A DNA stretch of 64,000 nt from Sphingomonadaceae bacterium OTU29LAMAA1 (lineage in GTDB: Bacteria > Pseudomonadota > Alphaproteobacteria > Sphingomonadales > Sphingomonadaceae). The position numbers and the translations under genes are program-made. Shown here one piece after another: positions 35,267-43,510 of the stretch (positions within the stretch are counted from its first letter, which is position 1; each line of letters begins with the position of its first letter). A model generated the notes under the pieces. That model was not told where the DNA came from. It searched no databases and was given only the letters and a program-made list of their open reading frames with translations. The stretch covers positions 725,001 through 789,000 of the forward strand of contig CP099617.1 in assembly GCA_024072375.1 (NCBI GenBank), read 5' to 3'.

Positions 35267-36406
35267 ATGCAACTTACCGATCTTCGTGTCGCTTTGTTCA
35301 GCGGCAACTACAATTACACACGTGACGGCGCCAATCAGGCGCTGAACCTGCTCGTTCGCCATCTGCTCGATTCCGGCGTCGTCGTACGCGTCTATTCGCC
35401 GACCACCGATCGTCCGGCCTTTCCGCCGGCGGGCGATCTGGTCTCGGTGCCAGCGATCCCGATGCCGGCCGGACGCGGCGAATATCGCATCGGCCGCTAT
35501 CTGCCCGCCGCCATCCGCGCCGATCTGGAGGCATTCGCGCCCAACGTCGTCCATGTCTCCGCACCCGATTTCCTGAACCACGGCGCAGTCAGCTGGGCGC
35601 GCAAGCACGACATCCCGACTGTCGCATCCTTTCACACGCGCTTCGAAACCTATTTCCGCTATTACCGTGTCGGGTTCGTCGAGCCGGTGATCAAGGCGAT
35701 CATGAGGCGCTTCTACAACCGTGTAGATCGCGTCATGCCGCCCAGCCCGAGCATGGGCGCGCTGCTACGACAATGGGGCGTCACCACGCCGATCACCATC
35801 TGGTCGCGCGGCATCGATCACGATCGCTTCACCCCTGCCCGCCGCAGCCTTGCTTGGCGTCGCAGCCTCGGCATCGCTGATCACGACATCGCGATCGGTT
35901 TCCTCGGCCGACTGGTGAAGGAAAAGGGCCTCGACGTCTTTGCCGACGTCGTGAAGGAACTCACCCGACGGGGCGTGCCGCACAAGGTGCTGGTGGTCGG
36001 CAAGGGGCCGGCGCAGGGCTGGTTCGCCGAACAGGCGCCAGGCGCGATCTTCGCCGGTTTCCAGTCCGGCGACGATCTCGGTCGCGCGGTCGCCTCGATG
36101 GACGTGTTCTTCAATCCGTCGATCACCGAAACCTTCGGCAACGTGACGACCGAGGCGATGGCGGCCGGCGTCCCCGTCGTCGCTGCGCGCGCGACCGGCG
36201 CGGTGGATCTGGTCGAGGATGGAGTGACCGGCTACCTCGTCGAGCCGACCGATGTGTCCGGTTATGCCGACGCCATCGGTCGCATCGTCGCCGATGCGGC
36301 GCTGAAGTCTGCGATGGCCTTGGCAGGCGTGGACCGGGCAGCGGGATATCGGTGGGTGACGGCAAACCAGGCGGTACTCGATACTTACCTCGAGTTGCAC
36401 GGGTAA
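35267..36406 (+). CDS. Glycosyltransferase family 4 protein
   Basis: 379 residues with two Rossmann halves. N-terminal RVALFSGNYNYTRDGANQALN and FHTRFETYFRYYRVG; C-terminal EKGLDVFADV, and the ExxxxxxxE donor site in [28 protein letters not shown]4 enzymes use GDP-mannose or other nucleotide sugars. Related sphingomonad proteins (alpha-mannosyltransferase type) take part in glycolipid or exopolysaccharide synthesis, but the acceptor here is unknown. ATG at 35267 opens the gene; it is divergent from the GST gene, sharing a 72-base spacer. Confidence 0.9.
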   Translation: MQLTDLRVALFSGNYNYTRDGANQALNLLVRHLLDSGVVVRVYSPTTDRPAFPPAGDLVSVPAIPMPAGRGEYRIGRYLPAAIRADLEAFAPNVVHVSAPDFLNHGAVSWARKHDIPTVASFHTRFETYFRYYRVGFVEPVIKAIMRRFYNRVDRVMPPSPSMGALLRQWGVTTPITIWSRGIDHDRFTPARRSLAWRRSLGIADHDIAIGFLGRLVKEKGLDVFADVVKELTRRGVPHKVLVVGKGPAQGWFAEQAPGAIFAGFQSGDDLGRAVASMDVFFNPSITETFGNVTTEAMAAGVPVVAARATGAVDLVEDGVTGYLVEPTDVSGYADAIGRIVADAALKSAMALAGVDRAAGYRWVTANQAVLDTYLELHG

Positions 36407-36484
36407 CAGACCCGCACCGAAGACGCGTCGACCGAATCTTCGTTTGTCCCCGACCCCCCTTGCGGGGTAGCAATGTGAAGGTTC

Positions 36485-36775
36485 CTACCCTTCCCGCCAG
36501 TCGAACGTCAGCGGCGCCTCGCGAAAGGCGAACCGATCGAGATGGCTCGACACTACGTCCCGCATTCGTTCGACATCGTCGCCGTCCGGTACGGTCAGCA
36601 CCACATCCAGCGTATCGCTGTCCGCCTTCATTTCCAGCACCGATCCGCCGGGGAACGCGATACGGCCCTCTTCCGCGGTGAAGCTGACCTCCATCTTGTG
36701 GCTCCAGTGCTTGGCGAGCTGCTGAAGGTAACGACTGGCCGACCCGGTCGGCACACGGGCAACGGACACACTCAC
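36485..36775 (-). CDS. DUF2218 domain protein
   Basis: 96 residues: ARVPTGSASRYLQQLAKHWSHKMEVSF and LEMKADSDTLDVVLTVPDGDDVERMRDVVSSHLDRFAFRE, which match the DUF2218 pattern. In other genomes this domain often sits in or beside siderophore-interacting ferric reductases and PadR/YqjI-type regulators. The start is GTG at 36775, overlapping the PadR stop (GTGA), so it belongs to the PadR operon. Role unknown; a metal-related function follows from context only. Confidence 0.85.
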   Translation of the reverse strand: MSVSVARVPTGSASRYLQQLAKHWSHKMEVSFTAEEGRIAFPGGSVLEMKADSDTLDVVLTVPDGDDVERMRDVVSSHLDRFAFREAPLTFDWREG

Positions 36776-37362
36776 TTCAACCTCTCGATCTTCTGGACCA
36801 CCGCGTCGATTAGCGCCGCGACCTCATGCGCAGCCTCGTCCGACAGGTCACCGTCCTCCAGCCGGTTCTGCAACACGGTGCGCAGGTTGCGCATCGCCCG
36901 CCGGATCGGCGCGCGGTCGCTGCGTGCGCGATGTTCGCCAGCCGCCGTCAGCCGCGCCATCATCGCCGCAACCAGTTCGGCATTCTCCAGCAGATGGGCA
37001 GTGCCCGCATCGGTCACCCCGAAGCGTTTGCGCGTCGTCTCCGATGGCTGTTCGGCGATCAGTTCCATCTCCGCCAGCATCGTCAGTGCCGGATAGACCA
37101 TACCGGGGCTGGGCGCATAGGCCCCGCCGGTTAGTTCCTCGACCGCCTTGATCAGTTCGTATCCGTGCCGCGGTTCGTCCGCGATCATCTTCAACAGCAC
37201 GAGCCGCAACTCGCTGCCGTCGAACATCCGCCGCCGGCCGCCACCGCCGCGACCGTCCTCCTGAAACCCACCGAAGCGCGCTTCGGCATGAGCGGCCCAG
37301 CCGCCCCATCCGCCACGCGGTCCGCAGCCGCGACCACCGTGTCCGTGCATATGTTTAAACAT
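36772..37362 (-). CDS. PadR family transcriptional regulator, YqjI-like with His/Gly-rich N-terminus
   Basis: 196 residues. N-terminal MFKHMHGHGGRGCGPRGGWG is rich in His, Gly and one Cys, a likely metal-binding tail. From about residue 42 to 120 lies the PadR winged-helix: SELRLVLLKMIADEPRHGYEL, PSPGMVYPALTMLAE. C-terminal helices follow. The whole layout, including RRRMFDGSELRLVLLKMI, resembles E. coli YqjI, a nickel-responsive repressor of the ferric reductase gene yqjH. ATG at 37362 has AGAGGA seven bases ahead. The two AGATATATCT palindromes at 37389-37436 lie upstream and suggest autoregulation. Confidence 0.88.
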   Translation of the reverse strand: MFKHMHGHGGRGCGPRGGWGGWAAHAEARFGGFQEDGRGGGGRRRMFDGSELRLVLLKMIADEPRHGYELIKAVEELTGGAYAPSPGMVYPALTMLAEMELIAEQPSETTRKRFGVTDAGTAHLLENAELVAAMMARLTAAGEHRARSDRAPIRRAMRNLRTVLQNRLEDGDLSDEAAHEVAALIDAVVQKIERLK

Positions 37363-37388
37363 CGTCGTTCCTCTATTCCGATGCATCC

Positions 37389-37436
37389 AAGATATATCTT
37401 TCAAGGAAATGTACAAGATCTTTCAAGATATATCTA
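37389..37436 (-). promoter_or_regulatory. Twin AGATATATCT operators upstream of the PadR gene
   Basis: Two AAGATATATCTT-like palindromes (perfect AGATATATCT cores at 37390-37399 and 37426-37435), 36 bases apart centre to centre, between the padR-like start (37362) and the rarA start (37495). Around the cores, TTTCAAG recurs in the same order on the plus strand. AT-rich palindromes in GC-rich DNA of this type are the usual PadR binding sites. Candidate for autoregulation of the PadR-DUF2218 operon. Confidence 0.7.
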
Positions 37437-37494
37437 ACGAGCTACAGTCTGCTCCGGGGGTGACGCGCTCGCCCAGCCATCCTACGGACACGGC

Positions 37495-38814
37495 ATGGCC
37501 GACCTGCTGACCGGGCTGGAACCCGAACCCGGACCGGATATTCCCGGCGCCAACGCCCCCCTCGCCGACCGGCTGCGTCCTCGCGTGCTGGCGGACGTCG
37601 TCGGACAGGAGCACCTCACCGGCCCTGAGGGTGCAATCGGACGGATGGTCGCGGCCGGTCGCCTATCCTCCATGATCCTGTGGGGACCGCCGGGCACCGG
37701 CAAGACCACGATCGCCCGCCTGCTCGCCGCCGCCGTCAACCTTCGCTTCGTTGCAATCTCCGCGGTCTTTTCCGGCGTCGCCGATCTGAAGAAAGCCTTT
37801 GCCGAAGCGCGCGACCATGCCCGTCTCGGCAGGCGCACGTTGTTGTTCGTGGATGAAATCCATCGGTTTAATCGCGCACAGCAGGACGGGTTTCTTCCTT
37901 ATGTGGAGGACGGCACCGTCACTCTCGTCGGCGCCACGACCGAAAACCCGTCGTTTGAACTTAACGCCGCCCTCCTCAGCCGCGCGCAGGTTCTGATCCT
38001 CGAACGTCTCGGTCGCACGGCGCTCGAGCAGCTGATCGACCGGGCCGAGGCGTTGGAGGACCGCCCCCTGCCCCTCACCCCGCCGGCCCGCGATGCACTC
38101 ATCGCCAGCGCGGACGGCGACGGGCGTTTCCTGCTCAATCAGGCAGAGACCCTGTTCTCGGTCGACCTGCCCGGACCGCTCGATCCCTCTGGCCTGTCGA
38201 ACTTTCTCCAGCGTCGCGTCGCGATCTACGACAAGGATCGCGAAGGCCATTACAACCTGATCAGCGCCCTTCATAAAAGCATCCGCGGTTCGGACCCGCA
38301 GGCCGCGCTCTATTACCTCGCCCGGATGATCACGGCAGGGGAAGAACCGCTCTACCTGCTACGCCGGCTCACCCGTGCGGCGGTCGAGGATATCGGCCTC
38401 GCCGACCCGCAGGCGCTGGTCCAGTGCATCGCCGCGAAGGACACATACGACTTCCTCGGCAGCCCGGAAGGCGAACTCGCGATCGCGCAAGCCTGCCTCT
38501 ATCTCGCCACCGCTCCCAAATCGAACGCGGCCTATATGGCCCAGAAGAAGGCGTGGCGCAGCGCGAAGGAGACGGGGTCGCTGATGCCCCCCGCCAATAT
38601 CCTCAACGCACCGACCCGATTGATGAAGCAGATCGGCTATGGTGCCGATTACGCCTATGATCACGATGCCGAGGGTGCATTTTCCGGCGCCAATTACTGG
38701 CCCGACGAACTGGAGCCGCAGACCTTCTACGAACCATCCGGTCGTGGGTTCGAAGCCCGGCTGGCCGAACGTCTTGCGCATTGGGAAGCGTTGCGCCGCG
38801 AACGACGCGGCTGA
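37495..38814 (+). CDS. rarA: Replication-associated recombination protein A (MgsA/RarA)
   Basis: 439 residues of the AAA+ clamp-loader-like family. Walker A WGPPGTGKTTIARLLA near 63-78, Walker B FVDEIHRFNRAQQDGFLPYVEDG near 118-140, sensor TTENPSFELN, and C-terminal family domains (DIGLADPQALVQC, NAAYMAQKKAW). RarA acts at stalled forks and at gaps and works with SSB. Start at ATG 37495 (MADLLTGLEPEPG). Its spacer to the divergent PadR gene holds the twin operators; the PadR may or may not affect it. Confidence 0.95.
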   Translation: MADLLTGLEPEPGPDIPGANAPLADRLRPRVLADVVGQEHLTGPEGAIGRMVAAGRLSSMILWGPPGTGKTTIARLLAAAVNLRFVAISAVFSGVADLKKAFAEARDHARLGRRTLLFVDEIHRFNRAQQDGFLPYVEDGTVTLVGATTENPSFELNAALLSRAQVLILERLGRTALEQLIDRAEALEDRPLPLTPPARDALIASADGDGRFLLNQAETLFSVDLPGPLDPSGLSNFLQRRVAIYDKDREGHYNLISALHKSIRGSDPQAALYYLARMITAGEEPLYLLRRLTRAAVEDIGLADPQALVQCIAAKDTYDFLGSPEGELAIAQACLYLATAPKSNAAYMAQKKAWRSAKETGSLMPPANILNAPTRLMKQIGYGADYAYDHDAEGAFSGANYWPDELEPQTFYEPSGRGFEARLAERLAHWEALRRERRG

Positions 38815-38859
38815 TCCCTCTGGACTAGCCGGCCCGCTTGTCGCATGGGGCCACCGAAC

Positions 38860-38935
38860 GCCGGTTTAGCTCAGCTGGTAGAGCAGCGGTTTTGTAAACC
38901 GAAGGTCGCGGGTTCGATTCCTGCAACCGGCACCA
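38860..38935 (+). tRNA. tRNA-Thr (anticodon TGT)
   Basis: Acceptor arms GCCGGTT (38860-38866) and AACCGGC (38925-38931), discriminator A, encoded CCA at 38933-38935. D-arm AGCTCAGCTGGTAGAGC, anticodon loop TTTGTAA with anticodon TGT, T-loop with GGTTCGATTCC. Reads ACA and related Thr codons. Confidence 0.98.
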
Positions 38936-38949
38936 CGTTTTGGCGGAAG

Positions 38950-41301
38950 TTATCCCTGCCCCTCCAGCATCGACCGGATACGGGCGGCGAGCGCCTCCAT
39001 CGCAAACGGCTTGGTGATCATCGCCATGCCCGGTTCGAGGAAGCCCGACGCCAGCGCCGCGTTTTCGGCATAGCCGGTCATGAACAGCACCTTGAGGTCC
39101 GGCCGCGCATCCCGTGCCGCGTCGACCATCTGGCGCCCGTTCAAGCCCGGCAGGCCGATGTCGGTGACCAGCAGATCGATTCGCCGCCGGGTTTGCAACA
39201 CCTCCAGCCCTTCCGGGCCATCCGCTGCCTCGAGCGCGCCATAGCCCAGTTCGGCAAGTTCCTCGACGACGAGACCACGCACCACCGGATCGTCCTCGAC
39301 GACGAGCACGATTTCACCGTCGTCGGCATGATGCGCTTCGGTGATCGACGGAAGCGCGTCGTCGTCATCCACCGTACCACGATAACGCGGCAGGTAGAGC
39401 TTGAACGTCGTGCCCAAGCCGACCTCGCTGTAGATCTTGGCATAGCCTTCAGATTGCTGGGCGAAGCCATAGATCATGGACAGGCCCAGCCCGGTACCCT
39501 GCCCGATCGGCTTGGTGGTGAAAAACGGCTCGAAGGCCTTGGCGGCCGTATCCGCATCCATCCCGGTGCCGGTGTCGGTCACGCAGATGCATACGTAATG
39601 ACCCGCTCTCACGCCACGCTGACGGGCGACATAGGCGCTGTCGAGGTATGCGTTGCAGGTCTCGATCGTCAGCGTGCCGCCGTCCGGCATCGCGTCGCGG
39701 GCGTTGATGGCGAGATTGAGCACCGCGCTTTCGAGCTGGTTGGGATCGCACCGCGTCGTCCACAGGCCACCGGCGAGAACCATGTTCAACGTGATTCGCT
39801 CGCCGATGGTCCGGCGCAGCAAATCCTCCATCGACGCCGCCAGCGTGTTGGCGTGCACCGGCCGGGGATCGAGCGGCTGCCGACGGGAGAAGGCAAGCAG
39901 GCGATGGGTCAGCGCAGCGGCCCGCCCCGCCGCGGTCGACGCGCCGTCGATGAACCGTTCGAGTTCGTTCGTCCGCCCCTGCGCGACCCGCCGCTGGACG
40001 ATCTCGAGGCTGCCGGTGATCCCCTGCAACAGATTGTTGAAGTCGTGCGCGATGCCGCCGGTCAGCTGACCGACGGCCTCCATCTTCTGCGACTGGCGCA
40101 GCGCCGCCTCTGTCTCGGCCAGCGCGGCCTCCGCCTCCGCTTCGGCAGTGACATCGCGGCCGAAGCCGTAGAAGGTCTCGCCTTCCGGCACTGTCGTCCA
40201 GGCGATTAGCCGATGCCCGCCGTCCTTGCAGCGCAGAGTGGTGCGATAATCGTGCAGGGGCGTACCTGACCGCAGCGTCCGGACGCGCCTGTTCCAATCG
40301 GCCTCGTCATCGACCATGAACTCGGTGGTCCGCCGACCTAGTGTTTCCTCGCGCGTCCAGCCTAGCGCGCTGGTCCAGGCGGGATTAACGTCGGTCACCT
40401 GCCCGCTGCGATCGGTTACCACCTTGAACACCGGCGAGAGGTTCCAGATACGCTCGCGGTCGCGCGCCAGTCGCCGTTCGTCGGTGATATCGCGACCGAT
40501 GGCGTGAATACGGCCGTGGTCCGGCACCGCGGTCCACGCGAGAAGACGGTAGTCGCCCTTGCTGGTTCGATAGCGGTTCTCGAACGCCAGCGTCGTGATG
40601 CCGTCGCTCAGCTTGCCCACCTCGCTCGCTGTCGCGGCCAGATCGTCGGCATGAAGAAAATCGGACAGCGAACGTCCGACCATCTCGTCCTCCGCCCAGC
40701 CGAGCATGCGTGTCGCGCTGGGATTGACCGCCGTGATCGTGCCGTCGAACGTGCACACCAGCAACAGGTCGCGCGACAAGGACCACAGCCGGTTGCGATC
40801 GTCCTCCAGCTGGCGGCTTGCGAGCACCTTCTGCGTCGTCTCGATCACCACCGCCACCACGCCGATGGCCTCACCCCGATCATCGAAGGCGGGCGAATAT
40901 TCGAGGTCCGTCCACAATTGCCGCGGCGTTCCGTCGCGGATCAGCGTCAGTTCCTGATCCTTGTACGACAGTGTGCCGCCTTCGCGGTACACGCGCTGCA
41001 TGACGTTGGCGTTGAATGCGGCGACCTCGTGCCAGCCCTCCAGCACGTTGGTGCCAAGGATCGCGGGATGGCGGCCACCGGCGAAGCTGCGGTAGGCGTC
41101 GTTGTAGATCATCACGCCGCGATCGCCCCACAGGGTGACGATCGGCACCGGCGATCGCAGCACGAAGGCCAGCGTCGTCTTCATCGCGGCCGACCAGCCA
41201 TGGATCGGGCCGATCGGCGTGCGCCGCCAATCCAGCGTCGCGATCCGCTCGGCGAGCTCGCCGCCGCCCTGCAGGAACGGTTCACTGTCAATCGTACGCA
41301 C
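38950..41301 (-). CDS. PAS-domain hybrid sensor histidine kinase
   Basis: 783 residues. Several PAS-type domains come first: one around 30-150 (VTLWGDRGVMIYNDAYRSFAGG), a second and third in the middle (FDGTITAVNPSATRMLGWAED, VTDVNPAWTSALGWTREETLG). The kinase core follows: phosphoacceptor His in GGIAHDFNNLLQGITGSLEI near 417, HATPase N-box NLAINARDAMPDGG and G-boxes. The C-terminal 120 residues are a receiver domain with Asp near 710 (LLVTDIGLPGLNG). No transmembrane segment, so a cytoplasmic sensor; signal and output unknown. Divergent from the PepSY operon, separated by 186 bases that include a Fur-like box. Confidence 0.93.
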   Translation of the reverse strand: MRTIDSEPFLQGGGELAERIATLDWRRTPIGPIHGWSAAMKTTLAFVLRSPVPIVTLWGDRGVMIYNDAYRSFAGGRHPAILGTNVLEGWHEVAAFNANVMQRVYREGGTLSYKDQELTLIRDGTPRQLWTDLEYSPAFDDRGEAIGVVAVVIETTQKVLASRQLEDDRNRLWSLSRDLLLVCTFDGTITAVNPSATRMLGWAEDEMVGRSLSDFLHADDLAATASEVGKLSDGITTLAFENRYRTSKGDYRLLAWTAVPDHGRIHAIGRDITDERRLARDRERIWNLSPVFKVVTDRSGQVTDVNPAWTSALGWTREETLGRRTTEFMVDDEADWNRRVRTLRSGTPLHDYRTTLRCKDGGHRLIAWTTVPEGETFYGFGRDVTAEAEAEAALAETEAALRQSQKMEAVGQLTGGIAHDFNNLLQGITGSLEIVQRRVAQGRTNELERFIDGASTAAGRAAALTHRLLAFSRRQPLDPRPVHANTLAASMEDLLRRTIGERITLNMVLAGGLWTTRCDPNQLESAVLNLAINARDAMPDGGTLTIETCNAYLDSAYVARQRGVRAGHYVCICVTDTGTGMDADTAAKAFEPFFTTKPIGQGTGLGLSMIYGFAQQSEGYAKIYSEVGLGTTFKLYLPRYRGTVDDDDALPSITEAHHADDGEIVLVVEDDPVVRGLVVEELAELGYGALEAADGPEGLEVLQTRRRIDLLVTDIGLPGLNGRQMVDAARDARPDLKVLFMTGYAENAALASGFLEPGMAMITKPFAMEALAARIRSMLEGQG

Positions 41302-41429
41302 CGCTACCTCACATGGACTGGATCGGGTGCATCCAACACCCGAAACCGGAACGGACGTGCGTCATGCCGCAGACGACGCCGATCCGCAAATCGACGATCC
41401 GGCGCTTCGGCATCTCCGACTCTCATGCT

Positions 41430-41448
41430 GATGATAATCATTCGCATC
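41430..41448 (+). promoter_or_regulatory. Fur-box-like site upstream of the PepSY-apbE operon
   Basis: GATGATAATCATTCGCATC, a 19-base site resembling GATAATGATAATCATTATC (14 of 19 by eye), lies 40 to 58 bases before the PepSY GTG at 41488. It is AT-rich relative to its surroundings. It would place the operon under Fur, the ferric uptake repressor. A motif scan and Fur binding data would test it. Confidence 0.6.
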
Positions 41449-41487
41449 AATATTGAAACCGCGCGCGATCCCCGGTAGGCGATATGC

Positions 41488-42153
41488 GTGAACCAGTCAG
41501 AAACCGTCCAGCGTCCGAATGCCAGACCGTCCGCCCGCAAGCCGAAAAGCAAATGGCGTGGCTGGTGGCTCAGGCAATTGCACACGTGGCATTGGATGAG
41601 CGCGGCGATCTCGCTCGTCGGCATGCTGCTGTTCGCGGCGACCGGCATCACCCTGAACCACGCTGCGACGATCGGCGCCGACCCCGTCGTGACGGACAAG
41701 GCCGGGACGCTCCCTACGCCCCTGCTCCGCACGCTGCGCGCGCCCGCCGCGACCGATGCGGCGCTGCCCGCGTTGGTCGCTGCTGCGGTGGAAGATGCGG
41801 TCGGCCTCGATCCCGCAGGCAAACCCGCCGAATGGTCCGACACGGACGTCTATGTCGCGCTGGCACGGCCGGGCGGCGATGCGTGGGTCAGCATCGACCG
41901 GACGACCGGCGCGATCACATCCGAAGTCACCAGCCGCGGCTGGATCGCCTATCTCAACGATCTGCATAAAGGCCGCAATTCCGGCGCCGCGTGGAGCTGG
42001 TTCCTCGATATCTTCGCGGGCGCCTGCATCCTGTTCACACTGACCGGGCTGCTGCTGTTGCAACTGCACGCCCGGCATCGGCCGACGACATGGCCGATCG
42101 TCGCCGCCGGCGTCGTCATTCCGGTCATCCTCATCCTGATCTTCATTCACTAA
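41488..42153 (+). CDS. PepSY-type membrane protein of the ApbE-linked operon
   Basis: 221 residues. A basic N-terminus (RKPKSKWRGWWLRQLHTWHW), one membrane segment near 37-57 (AAISLVGMLLFAATGITLNH), a periplasmic region of about 110 residues with a PepSY-like fold (DVYVALARPGGDAWVSIDRTTGAITSEV), and two more membrane segments near 171-193 and 199-220. Similar PepSY-TM proteins carry electrons across or within the inner membrane in flavin-linked systems. Start GTG 41488 is preferred. First gene of a four-gene operon with a Fur-box-like site 40 bases upstream. Confidence 0.85.
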   Translation: MNQSETVQRPNARPSARKPKSKWRGWWLRQLHTWHWMSAAISLVGMLLFAATGITLNHAATIGADPVVTDKAGTLPTPLLRTLRAPAATDAALPALVAAAVEDAVGLDPAGKPAEWSDTDVYVALARPGGDAWVSIDRTTGAITSEVTSRGWIAYLNDLHKGRNSGAAWSWFLDIFAGACILFTLTGLLLLQLHARHRPTTWPIVAAGVVIPVILILIFIH

Positions 42154-42170
42154 CAGGGGCACACGCCAAC

Positions 42171-42650
42171 ATGCGCACTTCGACCTTCGTCCTGCTCGGC
42201 GGCGTGATCGCCGCGCCCGCGACCGCAGCGACCGTCACGGTCACGATCCCGCGCCAGACCGTAGCGGAATATCATCGTCCCTATGTCGCGATCTGGCTTG
42301 AGCCGGTCGGCGGCGGCAGCGCCCGCACCGTCGCTTTATGGTACGAGACCAAAAAGATCGGCAAGGACGCGGGGACGAAGTATCTCGCCGACCTGCGCGC
42401 ATGGTGGCGCAAGGGCGGACGATCGATGACCGTTCCCGCCGACGGCGTCAGCGGCGCAACCCGCGCACCGGGGCAGTATGCGGTGAAGCTGCCCGACAAT
42501 ATCAAGCCCGGCGCCTATGTACTCAACGTCGAGGCCGCGCGGGAGACCGGTGGGCGCGAACTGGTGACGCTGCCGCTGACCGTCCCCAACCCCAATGCGC
42601 GCGCCGCCGGCAAGTCCGAACTCGGCGCCATCACTCTGTCCGCTCGCTAA
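42171..42650 (+). CDS. DUF2271 protein with an ApbE flavinylation motif
   Basis: 159 residues with signal peptide MRTSTFVLLGGVIAAPATAA. The mature protein is beta-rich (VTVTIPRQTVAEYHRPYVAIWLEP) and contains DGVSGAT at 91-97, the pattern in which ApbE attaches FMN to the Thr through a phosphoester bond in NqrC- and RnfG-type proteins. This makes it a strong candidate for a periplasmic covalent flavoprotein. It sits between the PepSY membrane gene and the DUF4198 gene, and apbE follows, all with short gaps, so the modifying enzyme is next door. Confidence 0.9.
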   Translation: MRTSTFVLLGGVIAAPATAATVTVTIPRQTVAEYHRPYVAIWLEPVGGGSARTVALWYETKKIGKDAGTKYLADLRAWWRKGGRSMTVPADGVSGATRAPGQYAVKLPDNIKPGAYVLNVEAARETGGRELVTLPLTVPNPNARAAGKSELGAITLSAR

Positions 42651-42663
42651 GGAACCCGCGATC

Positions 42664-43500
42664 ATGAAGCCAGTCGCCATCCGCCTTCTCGCCGCCGCCG
42701 CGCTGATCTCCGTGCCGGCGATGCTATCCGCGCACCGCATGTGGATGCTGCCGTCGGGCACCGTCTTCTCCGGCACCGACAGCTGGGTCACGATCGACGC
42801 CGCGGTATCGAACGACCTGTTCTTCTTCGATCATCAGCCGCTGCGCCTCGACGGCGTCAAGGTGTGGCAGCCCGACGGGTCGGAAGGGAAGTTGCAGAAC
42901 GGCGCGACCGGTCGCTATCGTTCGGTGTTCGACGTCGAGCTAGACAAGCCCGGTACGTGGAAGGTCGGCACGCAGATGGCGACGGTCATGGGCAGCTTCA
43001 AAGTCGACGGTGTCGAGAAGCGCGTCGGCGGCCGTGGCGGACCGCGTCCCGGCCAGCCGGCACCGCTGACCGTCGCCGACATCCCCGCCAACGCGACCGA
43101 CGTGAAGCTGATCGAAGTATCGTCGCGCAACGAAGTGTTCCTGACCGCCGGTGCACCGACCACTACCGTCTTCAAGACGAGCGGCAAGGGCCTCGAGTTC
43201 GCACCCGTCACCCACCCCGACGAACTCGTCGCGGGCGAAGCGGCGAAGTTCCGCTTCCTGATCGACGGCAAACCCGCACCCAACCTGAAGGTCACGGTGA
43301 TCCCCGGTGGCAAGCGCTACCGCAACGACGAAGGCGCAATGGACCTCACCACCGGCGCGGATGGCGTGCTGACGGTGACGTGGTCCACCGCGGGCATGTA
43401 TTGGCTCAATGCGACCGCCACCGATTCGAAGGCGGCAAGTCCTCGCGCGACGGAGCGGCGGATGAGCTATGTCACCACGCTGGAAGTGCTGACGCCGTGA
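42664..43500 (+). CDS. DUF4198 periplasmic protein
   Basis: 278 residues. Signal peptide MKPVAIRLLAAAALISVPAMLSA, cleaved before HRMWMLPSGTVF, giving an N-terminal His as in metal-binding relatives. Beta-rich repeats follow, including a Ni2+-binding-type DUF4198 core (APTTTVFKTSGKGLEFAPVTHPDELVAGE and VPGGKRYRNDEG). The domain is often annotated as a nickel or cobalt-related periplasmic component and is found in ApbE-linked operons. Third gene in the operon; 10 to 14 bases separate it from its neighbours. Confidence 0.86.
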   Translation: MKPVAIRLLAAAALISVPAMLSAHRMWMLPSGTVFSGTDSWVTIDAAVSNDLFFFDHQPLRLDGVKVWQPDGSEGKLQNGATGRYRSVFDVELDKPGTWKVGTQMATVMGSFKVDGVEKRVGGRGGPRPGQPAPLTVADIPANATDVKLIEVSSRNEVFLTAGAPTTTVFKTSGKGLEFAPVTHPDELVAGEAAKFRFLIDGKPAPNLKVTVIPGGKRYRNDEGAMDLTTGADGVLTVTWSTAGMYWLNATATDSKAASPRATERRMSYVTTLEVLTP

Positions 43501-43510
43501 TACGACGCCG

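Noticed and set aside
33005-36406. A 1133-residue plus-strand frame
   Set aside because: Its first 2262 bases are antisense to radA and the GST gene; only the part from 35267 is the glycosyltransferase.
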